A stretch of DNA of 64,000 nt, taken from positions 3,038,001 to 3,102,000 of the forward strand of contig NZ_CP150144.1 of the NCBI RefSeq assembly GCF_037963145.1. The letters are read 5' to 3'. How positions within the stretch are numbered: position 1 is the first letter of the stretch; every line of letters starts with the position of its first letter. The notes below the pieces were generated by a model that worked only from the letters and a program-made list of their open reading frames with translations, did not search any database and was not told the origin of the DNA. The position numbers and the translations under genes were made by a program. Positions 42,587 to 50,822 of this stretch are shown here, in pieces. The stretch comes from Oceanobacillus sp. FSL K6-2867 (GTDB taxonomy: Bacteria; Bacillota; Bacilli; Bacillales; Amphibacillaceae).

Positions 42587-43372
42587 ATGCATATTTACCA
42601 ATTAGAAGTGTTATCAAATGTCCAAGTGAGTAGTCGGTATTGGCATATGAAATTAGATGCGTCACCAATCAGAGAGAAAATCGAACCGGGTCAATTTTTC
42701 AATATAAAATGTGCGGATGATGATTCTCCTTTTTTACGTCGGCCGTTTAGTATTTACCAGATTAATAAGCAGGAAAAGACAATCGAGTTCCTTTACCTTG
42801 TCAAAGGGCAGGGGACAATTCGCCTAACAGACGTAAGTGCTGGGGACAGGGTTGACATATTCGGACCGCTCGGAGTTGGCTTCACATTAAATGATGACTG
42901 GGATACTGTTTTACTACTTGCAAGAGGGGTAGGAATCGCAACTTTAGCTGCACTCGTTCAAGAAGCAGCTGTGAAACATATGAAATGTATAGCGATCCTA
43001 AGTGCCCGAAGCTATGACGATTTGCTCGCAGCACAAACATTGAAGGAATTCGGGGCCGAGGTATATGAGGTCACAGATGAGGATGGAACAAGTGATGTGG
43101 ATAAGGTACAACAATTAATTGAGCAATTGCTAATCGCAAATGATATTAACGCTGCCTTTACATGCGGGTCGCGACGATTATCACGATTACTCCAGAACAT
43201 GACAAGAATGTATAACATTCCAGCCCAAATCGCCCTTGAGGAAAACATGGGTTGTGCCATGGGAGTCTGTTATGCCTGTGTTTGTGATATTCAAGAGGAT
43301 AATGAGATTAAATCGGTTCGTGTTTGTAAAGAAGGACCAGTGTTTGATTTGGAAAAGGTGGTGTTAGCATAG
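42587..43372 (+). CDS. Dihydroorotate dehydrogenase electron transfer subunit (PyrK-like)
   Basis: The 261-residue flavoprotein has an FAD-binding barrel (about 1-100; FLRRPFSIYQI is the R-x-Y/F-S motif) and an NAD-binding domain (about 105-220; LLLARGVGIATLAAL). A C-terminal 2Fe-2S cluster motif has Cys in ENMGCAMGVCYACVC plus a later Cys in VRVCKEGPVF. It passes electrons between NAD(H) and the partner dehydrogenase. The ATG at 42587 with GAGGTG ahead is preferred to GTG at 42578. The next gene's GTG overlaps its stop codon. Being encoded outside a biosynthetic pyr operon, it probably works in the catabolic direction. Confidence 0.9.
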   Translation: MHIYQLEVLSNVQVSSRYWHMKLDASPIREKIEPGQFFNIKCADDDSPFLRRPFSIYQINKQEKTIEFLYLVKGQGTIRLTDVSAGDRVDIFGPLGVGFTLNDDWDTVLLLARGVGIATLAALVQEAAVKHMKCIAILSARSYDDLLAAQTLKEFGAEVYEVTDEDGTSDVDKVQQLIEQLLIANDINAAFTCGSRRLSRLLQNMTRMYNIPAQIALEENMGCAMGVCYACVCDIQEDNEIKSVRVCKEGPVFDLEKVVLA

Positions 43373-44319
43373 TGCAAAATTTAAAGCTCGGTGTTCAAAT
43401 TGGGAATCTTTATTTGAAAAACCCAGTTATGCCCGCGTCTGGTGCATTTGGCTATGAAATGGAATCCCTCTTTGATTTTAATGATTTAGGTGCAATCGTT
43501 CCGAAAAGTATTACCAAATATCCCCGCGGTGGAAACGCAACTCCACGCGTTTGTGAAATCACTGGGGGTATGATTAATTCGATCGGGATTCAAAGTAAGG
43601 GCTTAGCGTATTATTTAGAGGAGCTTATACCAAATTATCAAAAATACGATACGCCGTTAATTGCGAGTATTTCGGCCGATTCCGTGGATGAATTTGCTGA
43701 AATGGCAGAAATTATCGGTCGGGAAAGTACCGTTTCTGGGATCGAACTGAATATATCCTGTCCCAATTTAGAGGGGGATGGAAATGCATTCGGAATGGAT
43801 GCGGAGTTGTCCTACCAAGTGGTAAAAAAAGCAAGGGAAGCAACCGATCAACCGCTGATTGCAAAGCTGACACCGAATGTGACAAGTATTCAAGAAATCG
43901 CCCTCGCTTGTGAAAGTGCTGGTGTCGATGGGTTAAATGTGGCGAATACAATACTTGCGATGGCGATTGATATTCATACGAGGAAACCGAAAATTGGTAA
44001 TGTACTAGGTGGTATGTCAGGTCCTGCGATTAAGCCGATCATCGTCCGTATGATTCATCAAGTCCGTGGCGTGACAAATTTGCCAATCATCGGCTGTGGC
44101 GGTGTGATGACTTGGGAGGATGCCATAGAAATGATTCTCGCCGGGGCAAGCGCCGTCCAGGTTGGTACATCAAGTTTCATTAATCCAATGGCGATGATGG
44201 AAATTTTGGAAGGGATTAAGGAATATATGATTGCCTATGAGATAGAGGATATTCGTGATTTGATTGGAAAAGTGGAATTGCCGATTCAGGAAAATGAAGG
44301 TGTACGGATAGCGTATTGA
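43372..44319 (+). CDS. Dihydroorotate dehydrogenase catalytic subunit, class 1B (PyrD-like)
   Basis: The 315-residue FMN enzyme has the class 1 catalytic Cys130 in LNISCPN and the FMN/substrate contacts LIAKLTPNVT, NTILAMAIDIHTRKP, GGMSGPAIKPI, IIGCGGV and SAVQVGTSSF. These match class 1B, which needs the PyrK partner encoded just upstream (1-bp overlap; GTG start). It interconverts dihydroorotate and orotate. The genes around it (amidohydrolase, dihydroorotase-like, aspartase) are those expected for orotate breakdown rather than synthesis. A dihydropyrimidine dehydrogenase role (uracil) is the main alternative. Confidence 0.9.
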   Translation: MQNLKLGVQIGNLYLKNPVMPASGAFGYEMESLFDFNDLGAIVPKSITKYPRGGNATPRVCEITGGMINSIGIQSKGLAYYLEELIPNYQKYDTPLIASISADSVDEFAEMAEIIGRESTVSGIELNISCPNLEGDGNAFGMDAELSYQVVKKAREATDQPLIAKLTPNVTSIQEIALACESAGVDGLNVANTILAMAIDIHTRKPKIGNVLGGMSGPAIKPIIVRMIHQVRGVTNLPIIGCGGVMTWEDAIEMILAGASAVQVGTSSFINPMAMMEILEGIKEYMIAYEIEDIRDLIGKVELPIQENEGVRIAY

Positions 44320-44337
44320 AGGGAGGAAGCTAAAGTC

Positions 44338-45762
44338 GTGAATTGGGATCATATTATTAAAAACGGAACAGTTGTGACAGAAGAAGCGGTTTACCAAGCA
44401 GATATTTACATGAAAGATGGTAAAATCCATTCGATTTCAGCGGATCCCTTAGATGGTGAAGCAGCGGAAATTACGGATGCTACTGGGTTATATGTGTTGC
44501 CAGGATTAATCGACACGCATGTTCATTCAAGAGATGGCGGCGCGACGTATAAAGAGGATTTCTATCATTCCACACAGGCCGCTGCAGCAGGTGGAATCAC
44601 AACGATATTTGAAATGCCAAATACCGATCCCCCTGTTAATCATGCTGAAAATTTTAATATCCAAGTGGAAAATTTAAAAAGAAAGGCGTATGTGAACTTT
44701 GGATTATGGGGAATTACGCTTGGAGATTTAAATCGGAAAGAAATTAGGGACTTAGATCAATCCGGTGTTATTGGTTTTAAATATTTTTGGGGATATGCCG
44801 TTGATAAGAATACGTTTCAGCTAATTTACAATTATGAGGATGGAATGAAAGATATCATCCCTCCTTGTGACGATGGTGAGGTTTATCGCATGTTCAAGGA
44901 AATGGCGCTTACGGGGAAGCCTTTTGCGATTCATGCGGAAAATAGTGATTTGATTCGTCATTTAACGAACGAGATGAAGCAAACGGGTAGAGCTGATTAT
45001 GAAACATTTTTGGCATCGCGACCGAATCTTGCGGAGAAATTAACGATTCAAACGGCTATTGCCATGGCCAAACAAACAGGAGCAAGATTGCATATTTTGC
45101 ATGTCAGTACAGCAGAAGGTGTTGAATTAATCCGACGCGCTCAGGATGAAGGACTTCCAATTACAGCAGAGACCTGCCCACATTATTTATTTTTGACAAA
45201 TAAAGATTACGACAGAATCGGTCCTGAGATGAAAGTATATCCGCTTGTGAAATATCAAAAAGATCAGGATAAGCTTTGGGAAGGAATTCGTGATGGTGTG
45301 ATCACAATTGTATGCTCTGATCACGCTCCACATACGCAAGAGGAAAAAGCAGATGATCTATGGACGGTACCAGCGGGAATGTGTGGTGTCGAGACACTTA
45401 CACCTTTAATGCTTAATGCCGTTTCGGACGGGAAAATTACGCTTCAGCAGGTTGTATCGCTTCTGTCAGGGAATCCGGCGAAACAGTTCGGGGTTTATCC
45501 ACGGAAGGGAGCACTTCAAGTAGGTTCTGATGCCGATATAACGCTTGTTGATATGGATAAAAAAGTCCTGTTGAAGCGTGAGAATCTCCATAGTAAAAGT
45601 AAAGTGACAGCCTATGATGGCATGCAGGTAAAGGGAGTTCCTGTCAGAACGATCATTGGGGGCAGAACAGTGATGAAGGATGGAGAAATTGTGGATTCAA
45701 ATCCGAGCGGAATTCTTGTTGTTCCAAATGTAGTTAGACAAAATGAACATACTTATTCTTAA
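44338..45762 (+). CDS. Dihydroorotase/hydantoinase/allantoinase family cyclic amidohydrolase
   Basis: The 474-residue enzyme has metal ligands DTHVHSRDGG (His61, His63), the carbamylatable Lys148 in GFKYF, AIHAEN, LHILHVST and the Asp in VCSDHAPH. The presence of the Lys and overall length resemble allantoinase (AllB/PucH) and hydantoinase more than the Lys-less biosynthetic PyrC. It opens a cyclic ureide ring. In this operon dihydroorotate to N-carbamoyl-L-aspartate is the fitting reaction. Allantoin to allantoate remains possible, because PucR and M20 partners also occur in purine clusters, but no other purine gene is present. The start is GTG, with GGGAGGAAGC upstream. Confidence 0.9.
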   Translation: MNWDHIIKNGTVVTEEAVYQADIYMKDGKIHSISADPLDGEAAEITDATGLYVLPGLIDTHVHSRDGGATYKEDFYHSTQAAAAGGITTIFEMPNTDPPVNHAENFNIQVENLKRKAYVNFGLWGITLGDLNRKEIRDLDQSGVIGFKYFWGYAVDKNTFQLIYNYEDGMKDIIPPCDDGEVYRMFKEMALTGKPFAIHAENSDLIRHLTNEMKQTGRADYETFLASRPNLAEKLTIQTAIAMAKQTGARLHILHVSTAEGVELIRRAQDEGLPITAETCPHYLFLTNKDYDRIGPEMKVYPLVKYQKDQDKLWEGIRDGVITIVCSDHAPHTQEEKADDLWTVPAGMCGVETLTPLMLNAVSDGKITLQQVVSLLSGNPAKQFGVYPRKGALQVGSDADITLVDMDKKVLLKRENLHSKSKVTAYDGMQVKGVPVRTIIGGRTVMKDGEIVDSNPSGILVVPNVVRQNEHTYS

Positions 45763-45863
45763 TTATATAGGAAGTAGGATATTAGTTAAGCACAGTGGAC
45801 TGTCCAAACAAATTTTTTGGGTTTTAGGGTCCTAGTCGGATGTAACCATTGGAGGAATGAAGT

Positions 45864-45908
45864 ATGCCGTGTAGCATAATTATTGGAGGTAGGCGTGATG
45901 TTAGCTAA
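45864..45908 (+). CDS. Possible 14-codon leader peptide overlapping the aspA start
   Basis: ATG at 45864 follows GGAGG with 8-base spacing and runs MPCSIIIGGRRDVS to a TAA at 45906-45908. That stop is just past the aspA start at 45898, in another frame. The ribosome site of aspA lies inside this frame, so translation of one could affect the other. Coding status is uncertain. Confidence 0.3.
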   Translation: MPCSIIIGGRRDVS

Positions 45909-47340
45909 CAAGGTGAGAATCGAGAAAGATTTCTTAGGCGAAAAAGAGGTTCCAGAAAGTGCGTATTACGGGATTCAAACCTTACGTGCAGTTGAAAATT
46001 TTCCAATTACAGGATATAAAATTCACTCTGAATTAATTAAAGCAATCGCAATGGTTAAGAAAGCGGCAGCCATTGCCAATTTGGAAACAGGACGTTTACA
46101 ACCGCATATACAAAAGGCAATTGTTCAAGCGGCAGATGAAATTATTGATGGCTTATGGCATGATCATTTTATCGTTGATCCTATCCAAGGTGGTGCAGGA
46201 ACATCGCTTAATATGAATGCCAATGAGGTTATCGCGAATCGAGCTCTGGAAATACTTGGCAAAGAAAAAGGAGATTATTCATATCTAAGCCCAAATACGC
46301 ATGTTAATATGGCGCAATCAACAAATGACGCTTTCCCGACAGCGATTCATCTGTCAGTGCTGACCATGTCAGAACAGTTATTAGCGACTATGAATGACAT
46401 GTATCGCGCATTTAAAGCGAAAGCTAAAGAGTACGACTCCATTATAAAAATAGGTCGTACCCATCTGCAAGATGCTGTGCCAATCAGATTGGGTCAGGAA
46501 TTTGAGGCGTATAGCCGTGTGATCAGGCGTGATATAAAACGAATATCGCAATCACGCGAGCATCTTTATGAAGTGAATATGGGAGCAACAGCTGTTGGAA
46601 CAGGGTTAAATGCTGATCCATCATATGTTTTAACAGCAGTTAATCAATTAGCTGAAATTAGTGGCTTCCCACTATTTGCGGCGGAACATTTAGTAGATGC
46701 AACGCAAAATACAGACATTTATACGGAAGTATCTGCATCGCTAAAAGTATGTATGATGAATTTGTCCAAAATTGCCAACGATATTCGCTTAATGGCTTCA
46801 GGTCCACGTACGGGTCTTAATGAATTAAAACTGCCAGCTAGACAACCCGGTTCATCGATCATGCCAGGGAAGGTGAATCCAGTCATGGCTGAGGTTATCA
46901 ATCAAATCGCCTTTCAAGTAATCGGGAATGACAACACGATTTGCCTTGCCTCAGAAGCAGGACAATTTGAATTAAATGTGATGGAACCAGTACTTGTATT
47001 CAATCTACTCCAATCGATTAGTATTATGAACAATGGTTTTCGCGTATTTACGGATTACTGTGTAACAGGTATTCAAGCTAATAAAGAAAGCATGCAGCAC
47101 TATGTCGATTCCAGCGTCGGAACGATTACGGCGATTAACCCACATATCGGTTACGAGCTTGCAACGGAAATTGCAAGGGAGGCAATCATAGATGGCAAAT
47201 CCGTTCGGGAACTATGTATTCAGCACAACGTCCTGACCGAGGAAGAACTAAACGTCATCCTAGACCCATACGAAATGACCAATCACGGAATCTCTGGCAG
47301 AGATATGTTGACAGGTTTCTCGACCAAGAATAATATGTAG
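45898..47340 (+). CDS. aspA: Aspartate ammonia-lyase (aspartase)
   Basis: The 480-residue enzyme of the fumarase/aspartase superfamily converts L-aspartate to fumarate and ammonia. Typical aspartase N-terminal sequence is visible (IEKDFLGEKEVPESAYYGIQTLRA). It also has GAGTSLNMNANEV, the TH-containing GRTHLQDAVPIRLGQEF and the flexible catalytic loop GSSIMPGKVNPV with its Ser. The start ATG at 45898 has GGAGGTAGG upstream. It is the last gene in the direction of the orotate-type operon, 135 bp after the cyclic amidohydrolase with no terminator in between. This supports aspartate as the pathway product and fumarate as the exit to the TCA cycle. Confidence 0.92.
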   Translation: MLANKVRIEKDFLGEKEVPESAYYGIQTLRAVENFPITGYKIHSELIKAIAMVKKAAAIANLETGRLQPHIQKAIVQAADEIIDGLWHDHFIVDPIQGGAGTSLNMNANEVIANRALEILGKEKGDYSYLSPNTHVNMAQSTNDAFPTAIHLSVLTMSEQLLATMNDMYRAFKAKAKEYDSIIKIGRTHLQDAVPIRLGQEFEAYSRVIRRDIKRISQSREHLYEVNMGATAVGTGLNADPSYVLTAVNQLAEISGFPLFAAEHLVDATQNTDIYTEVSASLKVCMMNLSKIANDIRLMASGPRTGLNELKLPARQPGSSIMPGKVNPVMAEVINQIAFQVIGNDNTICLASEAGQFELNVMEPVLVFNLLQSISIMNNGFRVFTDYCVTGIQANKESMQHYVDSSVGTITAINPHIGYELATEIAREAIIDGKSVRELCIQHNVLTEEELNVILDPYEMTNHGISGRDMLTGFSTKNNM

Positions 47341-47502
47341 TTCGAGTAAGAAAGACATAAAAACGAAATCATTGCGGAGTAAGTATTATCATGACAACAA
47401 ATCACTGGCGGAAGAGGAAATATATGTTGTTTGGGGAAATTATTGTTAAGTTTGTAAGAAGAACATCAGAACAATCTAGACAACCTAATTACTTATTAAT
47501 GA

Positions 47503-47547
47503 ATAGATAAACAATCAACGAAAAAGTTTCGTTGATTGTTTATCTAT
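47503..47547. terminator. Long perfect inverted repeat after aspA
   Basis: A 21-bp perfect stem (ATAGATAAACAATCAACGAAA and its complement) closes a 3-base AAG loop. T-rich sequence in the 3' arm makes it a likely transcription end. The rest of the 366-bp spacer 47341-47706 shows no gene. Confidence 0.75.
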
Positions 47548-47706
47548 TTACTCATGATTTTAATTTATATACTTCCAGCACACTAAATTCTGTTCCGCAA
47601 AACTCGTGGACCCAGTCTGTTTCTTCCTTTTTTGTAGTATTGGAAGCATTATTATTCGGATATATGGATTATAGGAGCAGGAATGAAAGGGAAGGGTAGG
47701 ATTCGT

Positions 47707-48192
47707 ATGTTTTTCAAAAAGAATAAAAAGACTGATGTTATCGTAATACAAAGTCCATTGAATGGAGAAGTTATTGATTTAGAAAGTGTACCAGATCCTT
47801 TTTTTACACAAAAAATGATGGGAGATGGAATTGGATTTATTCCAACAAATGGGGAAATTTACGCTCCGATTAACGGAACAATTTCCCAAGTATTCCCGAC
47901 TAAACATGCTATTGGTTTAATGACAGAGGATGGCGTAGAATTACTATTGCATCTTGGTCTAGAAACTGTTGAATTGGTCGGGGAAGGTTTTGACATTCAA
48001 GTTCAGTTAGATGATAGGGTACAAGCCTATGACCGGATTGGCTTATTTGATTTAACTTTTATTGAGAAAAAAGGAAAAGAAATTATTTCTGTGCTTGTTT
48101 TCCCTAATCTACAGGAAAAAGGAAAAGAACTGAACTTGACTAAAACAGGAGAAGTGAAAGCTGGAACTGAGATAGCGAAGTTAGGTATGTAG
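47707..48192 (+). CDS. Stand-alone glucose-family PTS EIIA protein
   Basis: The 161-residue protein of the EIIA-Glc fold has phospho-accepting His82 in ELLLHLGLETVEL, with the companion His67 in FPTKHAIGL, and family sequence SPLNGEVIDLESVPDPFF near the N-terminus. It accepts phosphate from HPr and hands it to EIIB domains of glucose-type permeases lacking their own IIA, or to non-PTS targets. No EIIBC is adjacent. The ATG at 47707 is favoured by family N-termini; the ATG at 47683 with AGGAG upstream is an alternative that adds eight residues. Confidence 0.9.
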   Translation: MFFKKNKKTDVIVIQSPLNGEVIDLESVPDPFFTQKMMGDGIGFIPTNGEIYAPINGTISQVFPTKHAIGLMTEDGVELLLHLGLETVELVGEGFDIQVQLDDRVQAYDRIGLFDLTFIEKKGKEIISVLVFPNLQEKGKELNLTKTGEVKAGTEIAKLGM

Positions 48193-48542
48193 GAAAGATG
48201 ATGGGCTGGATCTTGCGCTGAAAGTCTTATAATCTTTTTATCAATAAAACAGTTTACTAGGGTACCGTCCTTTGAAGGTTAGTCTAACTTTCAGAGGGCG
48301 GTATCTTTGGAAGGTGGACTAATGTATGTTACTGCCATATGTAAAACTTCGATGTCAGGATATCCCCAATTAGAAAAATCTCGACCAATATCTATATCAC
48401 TCGAGCAGAACCTCGTTTTAATATAGAATCCCAATTCGATGTGTGCAATTTTTGGTCTAGCAACAGGTTGCGGAGTTAATGAGCGTTAAGATGCAAGCAA
48501 TAATAGGGAAGGGGACACTCCATGCTCAGCTTAATAACTAAG
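48193..48542. other. Convergent spacer with two hairpins
   Basis: The 350 bp between the EIIA gene and the minus-strand LysR gene carry two hairpins. A probable terminator at 48263-48303 has TACCG-CC arms with an inner TTGAAGGTTA/TAACTTTCA. A larger composite hairpin at 48512-48564 has GGGACA-TCCAT arms around AGCTTA/TAAGCT and overlaps the LysR stop. No gene was seen. Confidence 0.6.
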
Positions 48543-49436
48543 CTAACGAAAAATGGAATGTCCCTCTGTCCTTCCTATTTCCATAAAAGCTTCTATCGCA
48601 GGTAATAGATAACGTTCAGAGTGATACGCAAAATAAACCGTTCTTTCAGGCAAAAGATTATTTAAATAGATTAATTTAATCTTATCGGATGAATTGGATG
48701 TTATAAAATTTTCCGGTACCACTGCTAGACCGAGCCCGGCTTCTACCATACTGCGCGCTGTTTCCAAACTTTCTACCTCGTATTCATAATGAGGTGTAAA
48801 TCCTGCTTTTTGGCAGACATCAATAAAAGTGTTTCTAACTTCAAACCCCTCAAGACTATGAATAATCATTTCATCCTTCAAACCTGTTATATCAATATTA
48901 TTGCTTAGATGTTCAAATGGGTGATCAATAGGCGTGATCAGTACATATTTCTCTTGGAAAATTGGTTCATATTTAAGTTCATTTTCTTTATTTATATTAG
49001 AGGTAATGCCAATGTGAAGGTCATAACTTTCCAATGCTTGCTCTATTTCTTTTGGTCCCATTTCGTGAATTTTTATTCGGATATTCGGATAGACTTTTTT
49101 GAAATGATAAATGATCGGAGTGATAAAATAACGATAGGATTCAATCATTCCGATGCTTAAATTCCCTGCCCCCTCATTTTTTACATCATTCATTTCTTTA
49201 TAAATACTGCCGAAATAAGTTAATATCTTACAAGCATGCCTATATAAAATTTTCCCGGGCTCTGTTAGAATCAGCTTTCTTGTGCTTCTTTCAAATAGTA
49301 AACAATCGAGCTCCTTTTCTAGAGCTTTAATTGCGTTACTTAAAGAAGGCTGTGAAATATGCAATTCTTCAGCTGCACGTGTAAACTGTTTATGCTTTGC
49401 GACGACTTGAAAATACTTAAGTGTTCGAATATCCAT
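48543..49436 (-). CDS. LysR family transcriptional regulator of the second GltS/ureohydrolase module
   Basis: The 297-residue protein has an N-terminal HTH (DIRTLKYFQVVAKHKQFTRA and ISQPSLSNAIKALEKELD) and an effector domain. The C-terminal part contains ESLETARSMVEAGLGLAVVPENFI, which parallels the LysR protein at 25003, so the two are paralogues. It is divergent from the second GltS gene, with a 127-bp control region containing the ATAG-N7-CTAT dyad. The inducer is unknown. Confidence 0.9.
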   Translation of the reverse strand: MDIRTLKYFQVVAKHKQFTRAAEELHISQPSLSNAIKALEKELDCLLFERSTRKLILTEPGKILYRHACKILTYFGSIYKEMNDVKNEGAGNLSIGMIESYRYFITPIIYHFKKVYPNIRIKIHEMGPKEIEQALESYDLHIGITSNINKENELKYEPIFQEKYVLITPIDHPFEHLSNNIDITGLKDEMIIHSLEGFEVRNTFIDVCQKAGFTPHYEYEVESLETARSMVEAGLGLAVVPENFITSNSSDKIKLIYLNNLLPERTVYFAYHSERYLLPAIEAFMEIGRTEGHSIFR

Positions 49437-49449
49437 AGGCTGCCCCTTT

Positions 49450-49464
49450 ATAGCTTAAAGCTAT
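49450..49464. promoter_or_regulatory. LysR-type operator ATAG-N7-CTAT in the second module
   Basis: ATAGCTTAAAGCTAT is a 6-3-6 dyad 13 bp before the LysR start. It shares outer bases ATAG and CTAT and spacing with the operator at 24971 in the paralogous module. Confidence 0.65.
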
Positions 49465-49563
49465 TAATCTATAAGAAAATAGTATTTGTTATTATATATC
49501 TAAACATTTAAAATTGCAACATAAGTAAGCGTCTTCTTTACTGAATTAGAGGGGGTGAAAGGT

Positions 49564-50796
49564 TTGGAAGAATCAGCTGGAATGTTCATTCTTGAAGTTG
49601 ATATGATTACCTTTGCTGCAATTGGAGCAATCCTTTTAATGATAGGGAAGTGGGTGGTAAATCGATATAAGATCTTTTGGAAATATACCATTCCCAGTCC
49701 TGTTATCGGTGGCTTTGGTTTTGCTATCTTGATGTGGATTGTCTATGAACTTGGTTTATTTGAAATTGAGTTTGATAATACGCTCTATGATTTATTTATG
49801 TTTATTTTCTTCGTAACGATTGGACTGACAAGTGGCTTAACTTTATTAAAAAAAGGTGGAAAATTGCTCCTTATTTATATGCTTGTTTGTTGGTTATTAG
49901 CATTACTGCAGAATGGAATAAGCATAGGTGTTTCCTCGTTAACGGGATTGGATCCGCTTATAGGTTTGATGGCAGGGCAAGCTTCCATGCAAGGTGGTCA
50001 TGGGATGGCTGCTTCACTATCCCCACTCATAGAATCGCTTGGTGGAGAAAATGCTCTTACTGTTGGAATGGCAGCTTCTACATATGGTCTCATAGCAGGT
50101 TCTTTACTGGGAGGACCCATTGGAAACTGGCTCATTAAGAGAAACCAGCTAAAAATAACAACAGAAAAAGGAAACCTGGATGAGCTTTCTAAGGAGTTAA
50201 AAGAAGAAGAGAGTGAAAAAATTACTGCTCGATCAGTTACAGTCGCAGGTGCTGCCATATTTGTAATCCTTGCGATTGGTTTACCTACCGCAAATTGGAT
50301 TACAGAGTTAACTGGTTTCTCCATCCCAGGTCATATTTTTAGTTTATTTCTTGGTATCATCTTCCGATCACTTTTTGAAAAACATTCCTTTGTTAAAGAT
50401 TCAAACAAAGCAATGGAAATGATTTCAACAGTTTCTCTGAATATGTTTTTAGTAATGGCAATGATGAAACTGCGAATATGGGAACTGTATGAATTGGCAT
50501 TGCCACTTATGGCTCTGCTCATCATGCAAACAATCGTTACGGTTCTAATTGCTGCATTCATCATGTACAGGGTATTAGGCAGGGATTATGATGCGGCAGT
50601 TATGTCTTCAGGATTTATTGGACATGGTCTTGGTGCGACACCAAATGGACTGGTTGTAATGAATGCAATCTGTACAAAATATGGTGTCATTTCAAGAAAA
50701 GCTTTCATCATTATTCCAATCGCAGGTACAGTGTTAACGGATGTTGTAGGTGTACCGCTGTTTGTCTTTCTCGCTAATTTATTTGCGGGTCAATAA
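49564..50796 (+). CDS. GltS family sodium/glutamate-type symporter (second homologue)
   Basis: The 410-residue carrier has the two GltS loop motifs ASMQGGHGMAASL and GFIGHGLGATPNGLVVMNA, and about ten to twelve helices. It is clearly homologous along its length to the GltS at 22717. A hydrophilic insert (about 195-220, Glu/Lys-rich) joins the halves. TTG at 49564 follows GAGGGGGTG; GTG at 49555 lies within that site, and ATG at 49582 is another option. It is followed after 26 bp by an arginase-family gene, so the substrate may be a guanidino acid or its product rather than glutamate itself. Confidence 0.9.
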   Translation: MEESAGMFILEVDMITFAAIGAILLMIGKWVVNRYKIFWKYTIPSPVIGGFGFAILMWIVYELGLFEIEFDNTLYDLFMFIFFVTIGLTSGLTLLKKGGKLLLIYMLVCWLLALLQNGISIGVSSLTGLDPLIGLMAGQASMQGGHGMAASLSPLIESLGGENALTVGMAASTYGLIAGSLLGGPIGNWLIKRNQLKITTEKGNLDELSKELKEEESEKITARSVTVAGAAIFVILAIGLPTANWITELTGFSIPGHIFSLFLGIIFRSLFEKHSFVKDSNKAMEMISTVSLNMFLVMAMMKLRIWELYELALPLMALLIMQTIVTVLIAAFIMYRVLGRDYDAAVMSSGFIGHGLGATPNGLVVMNAICTKYGVISRKAFIIIPIAGTVLTDVVGVPLFVFLANLFAGQ

Positions 50797-50822
50797 TTTA
50801 ATTTCTAATGGAGGTATTACAA

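Noticed and set aside
49887..50564. Alternative frames of 77-108 codons on both strands inside the second GltS gene
   Set aside because: Shadows of the membrane-protein coding frame.
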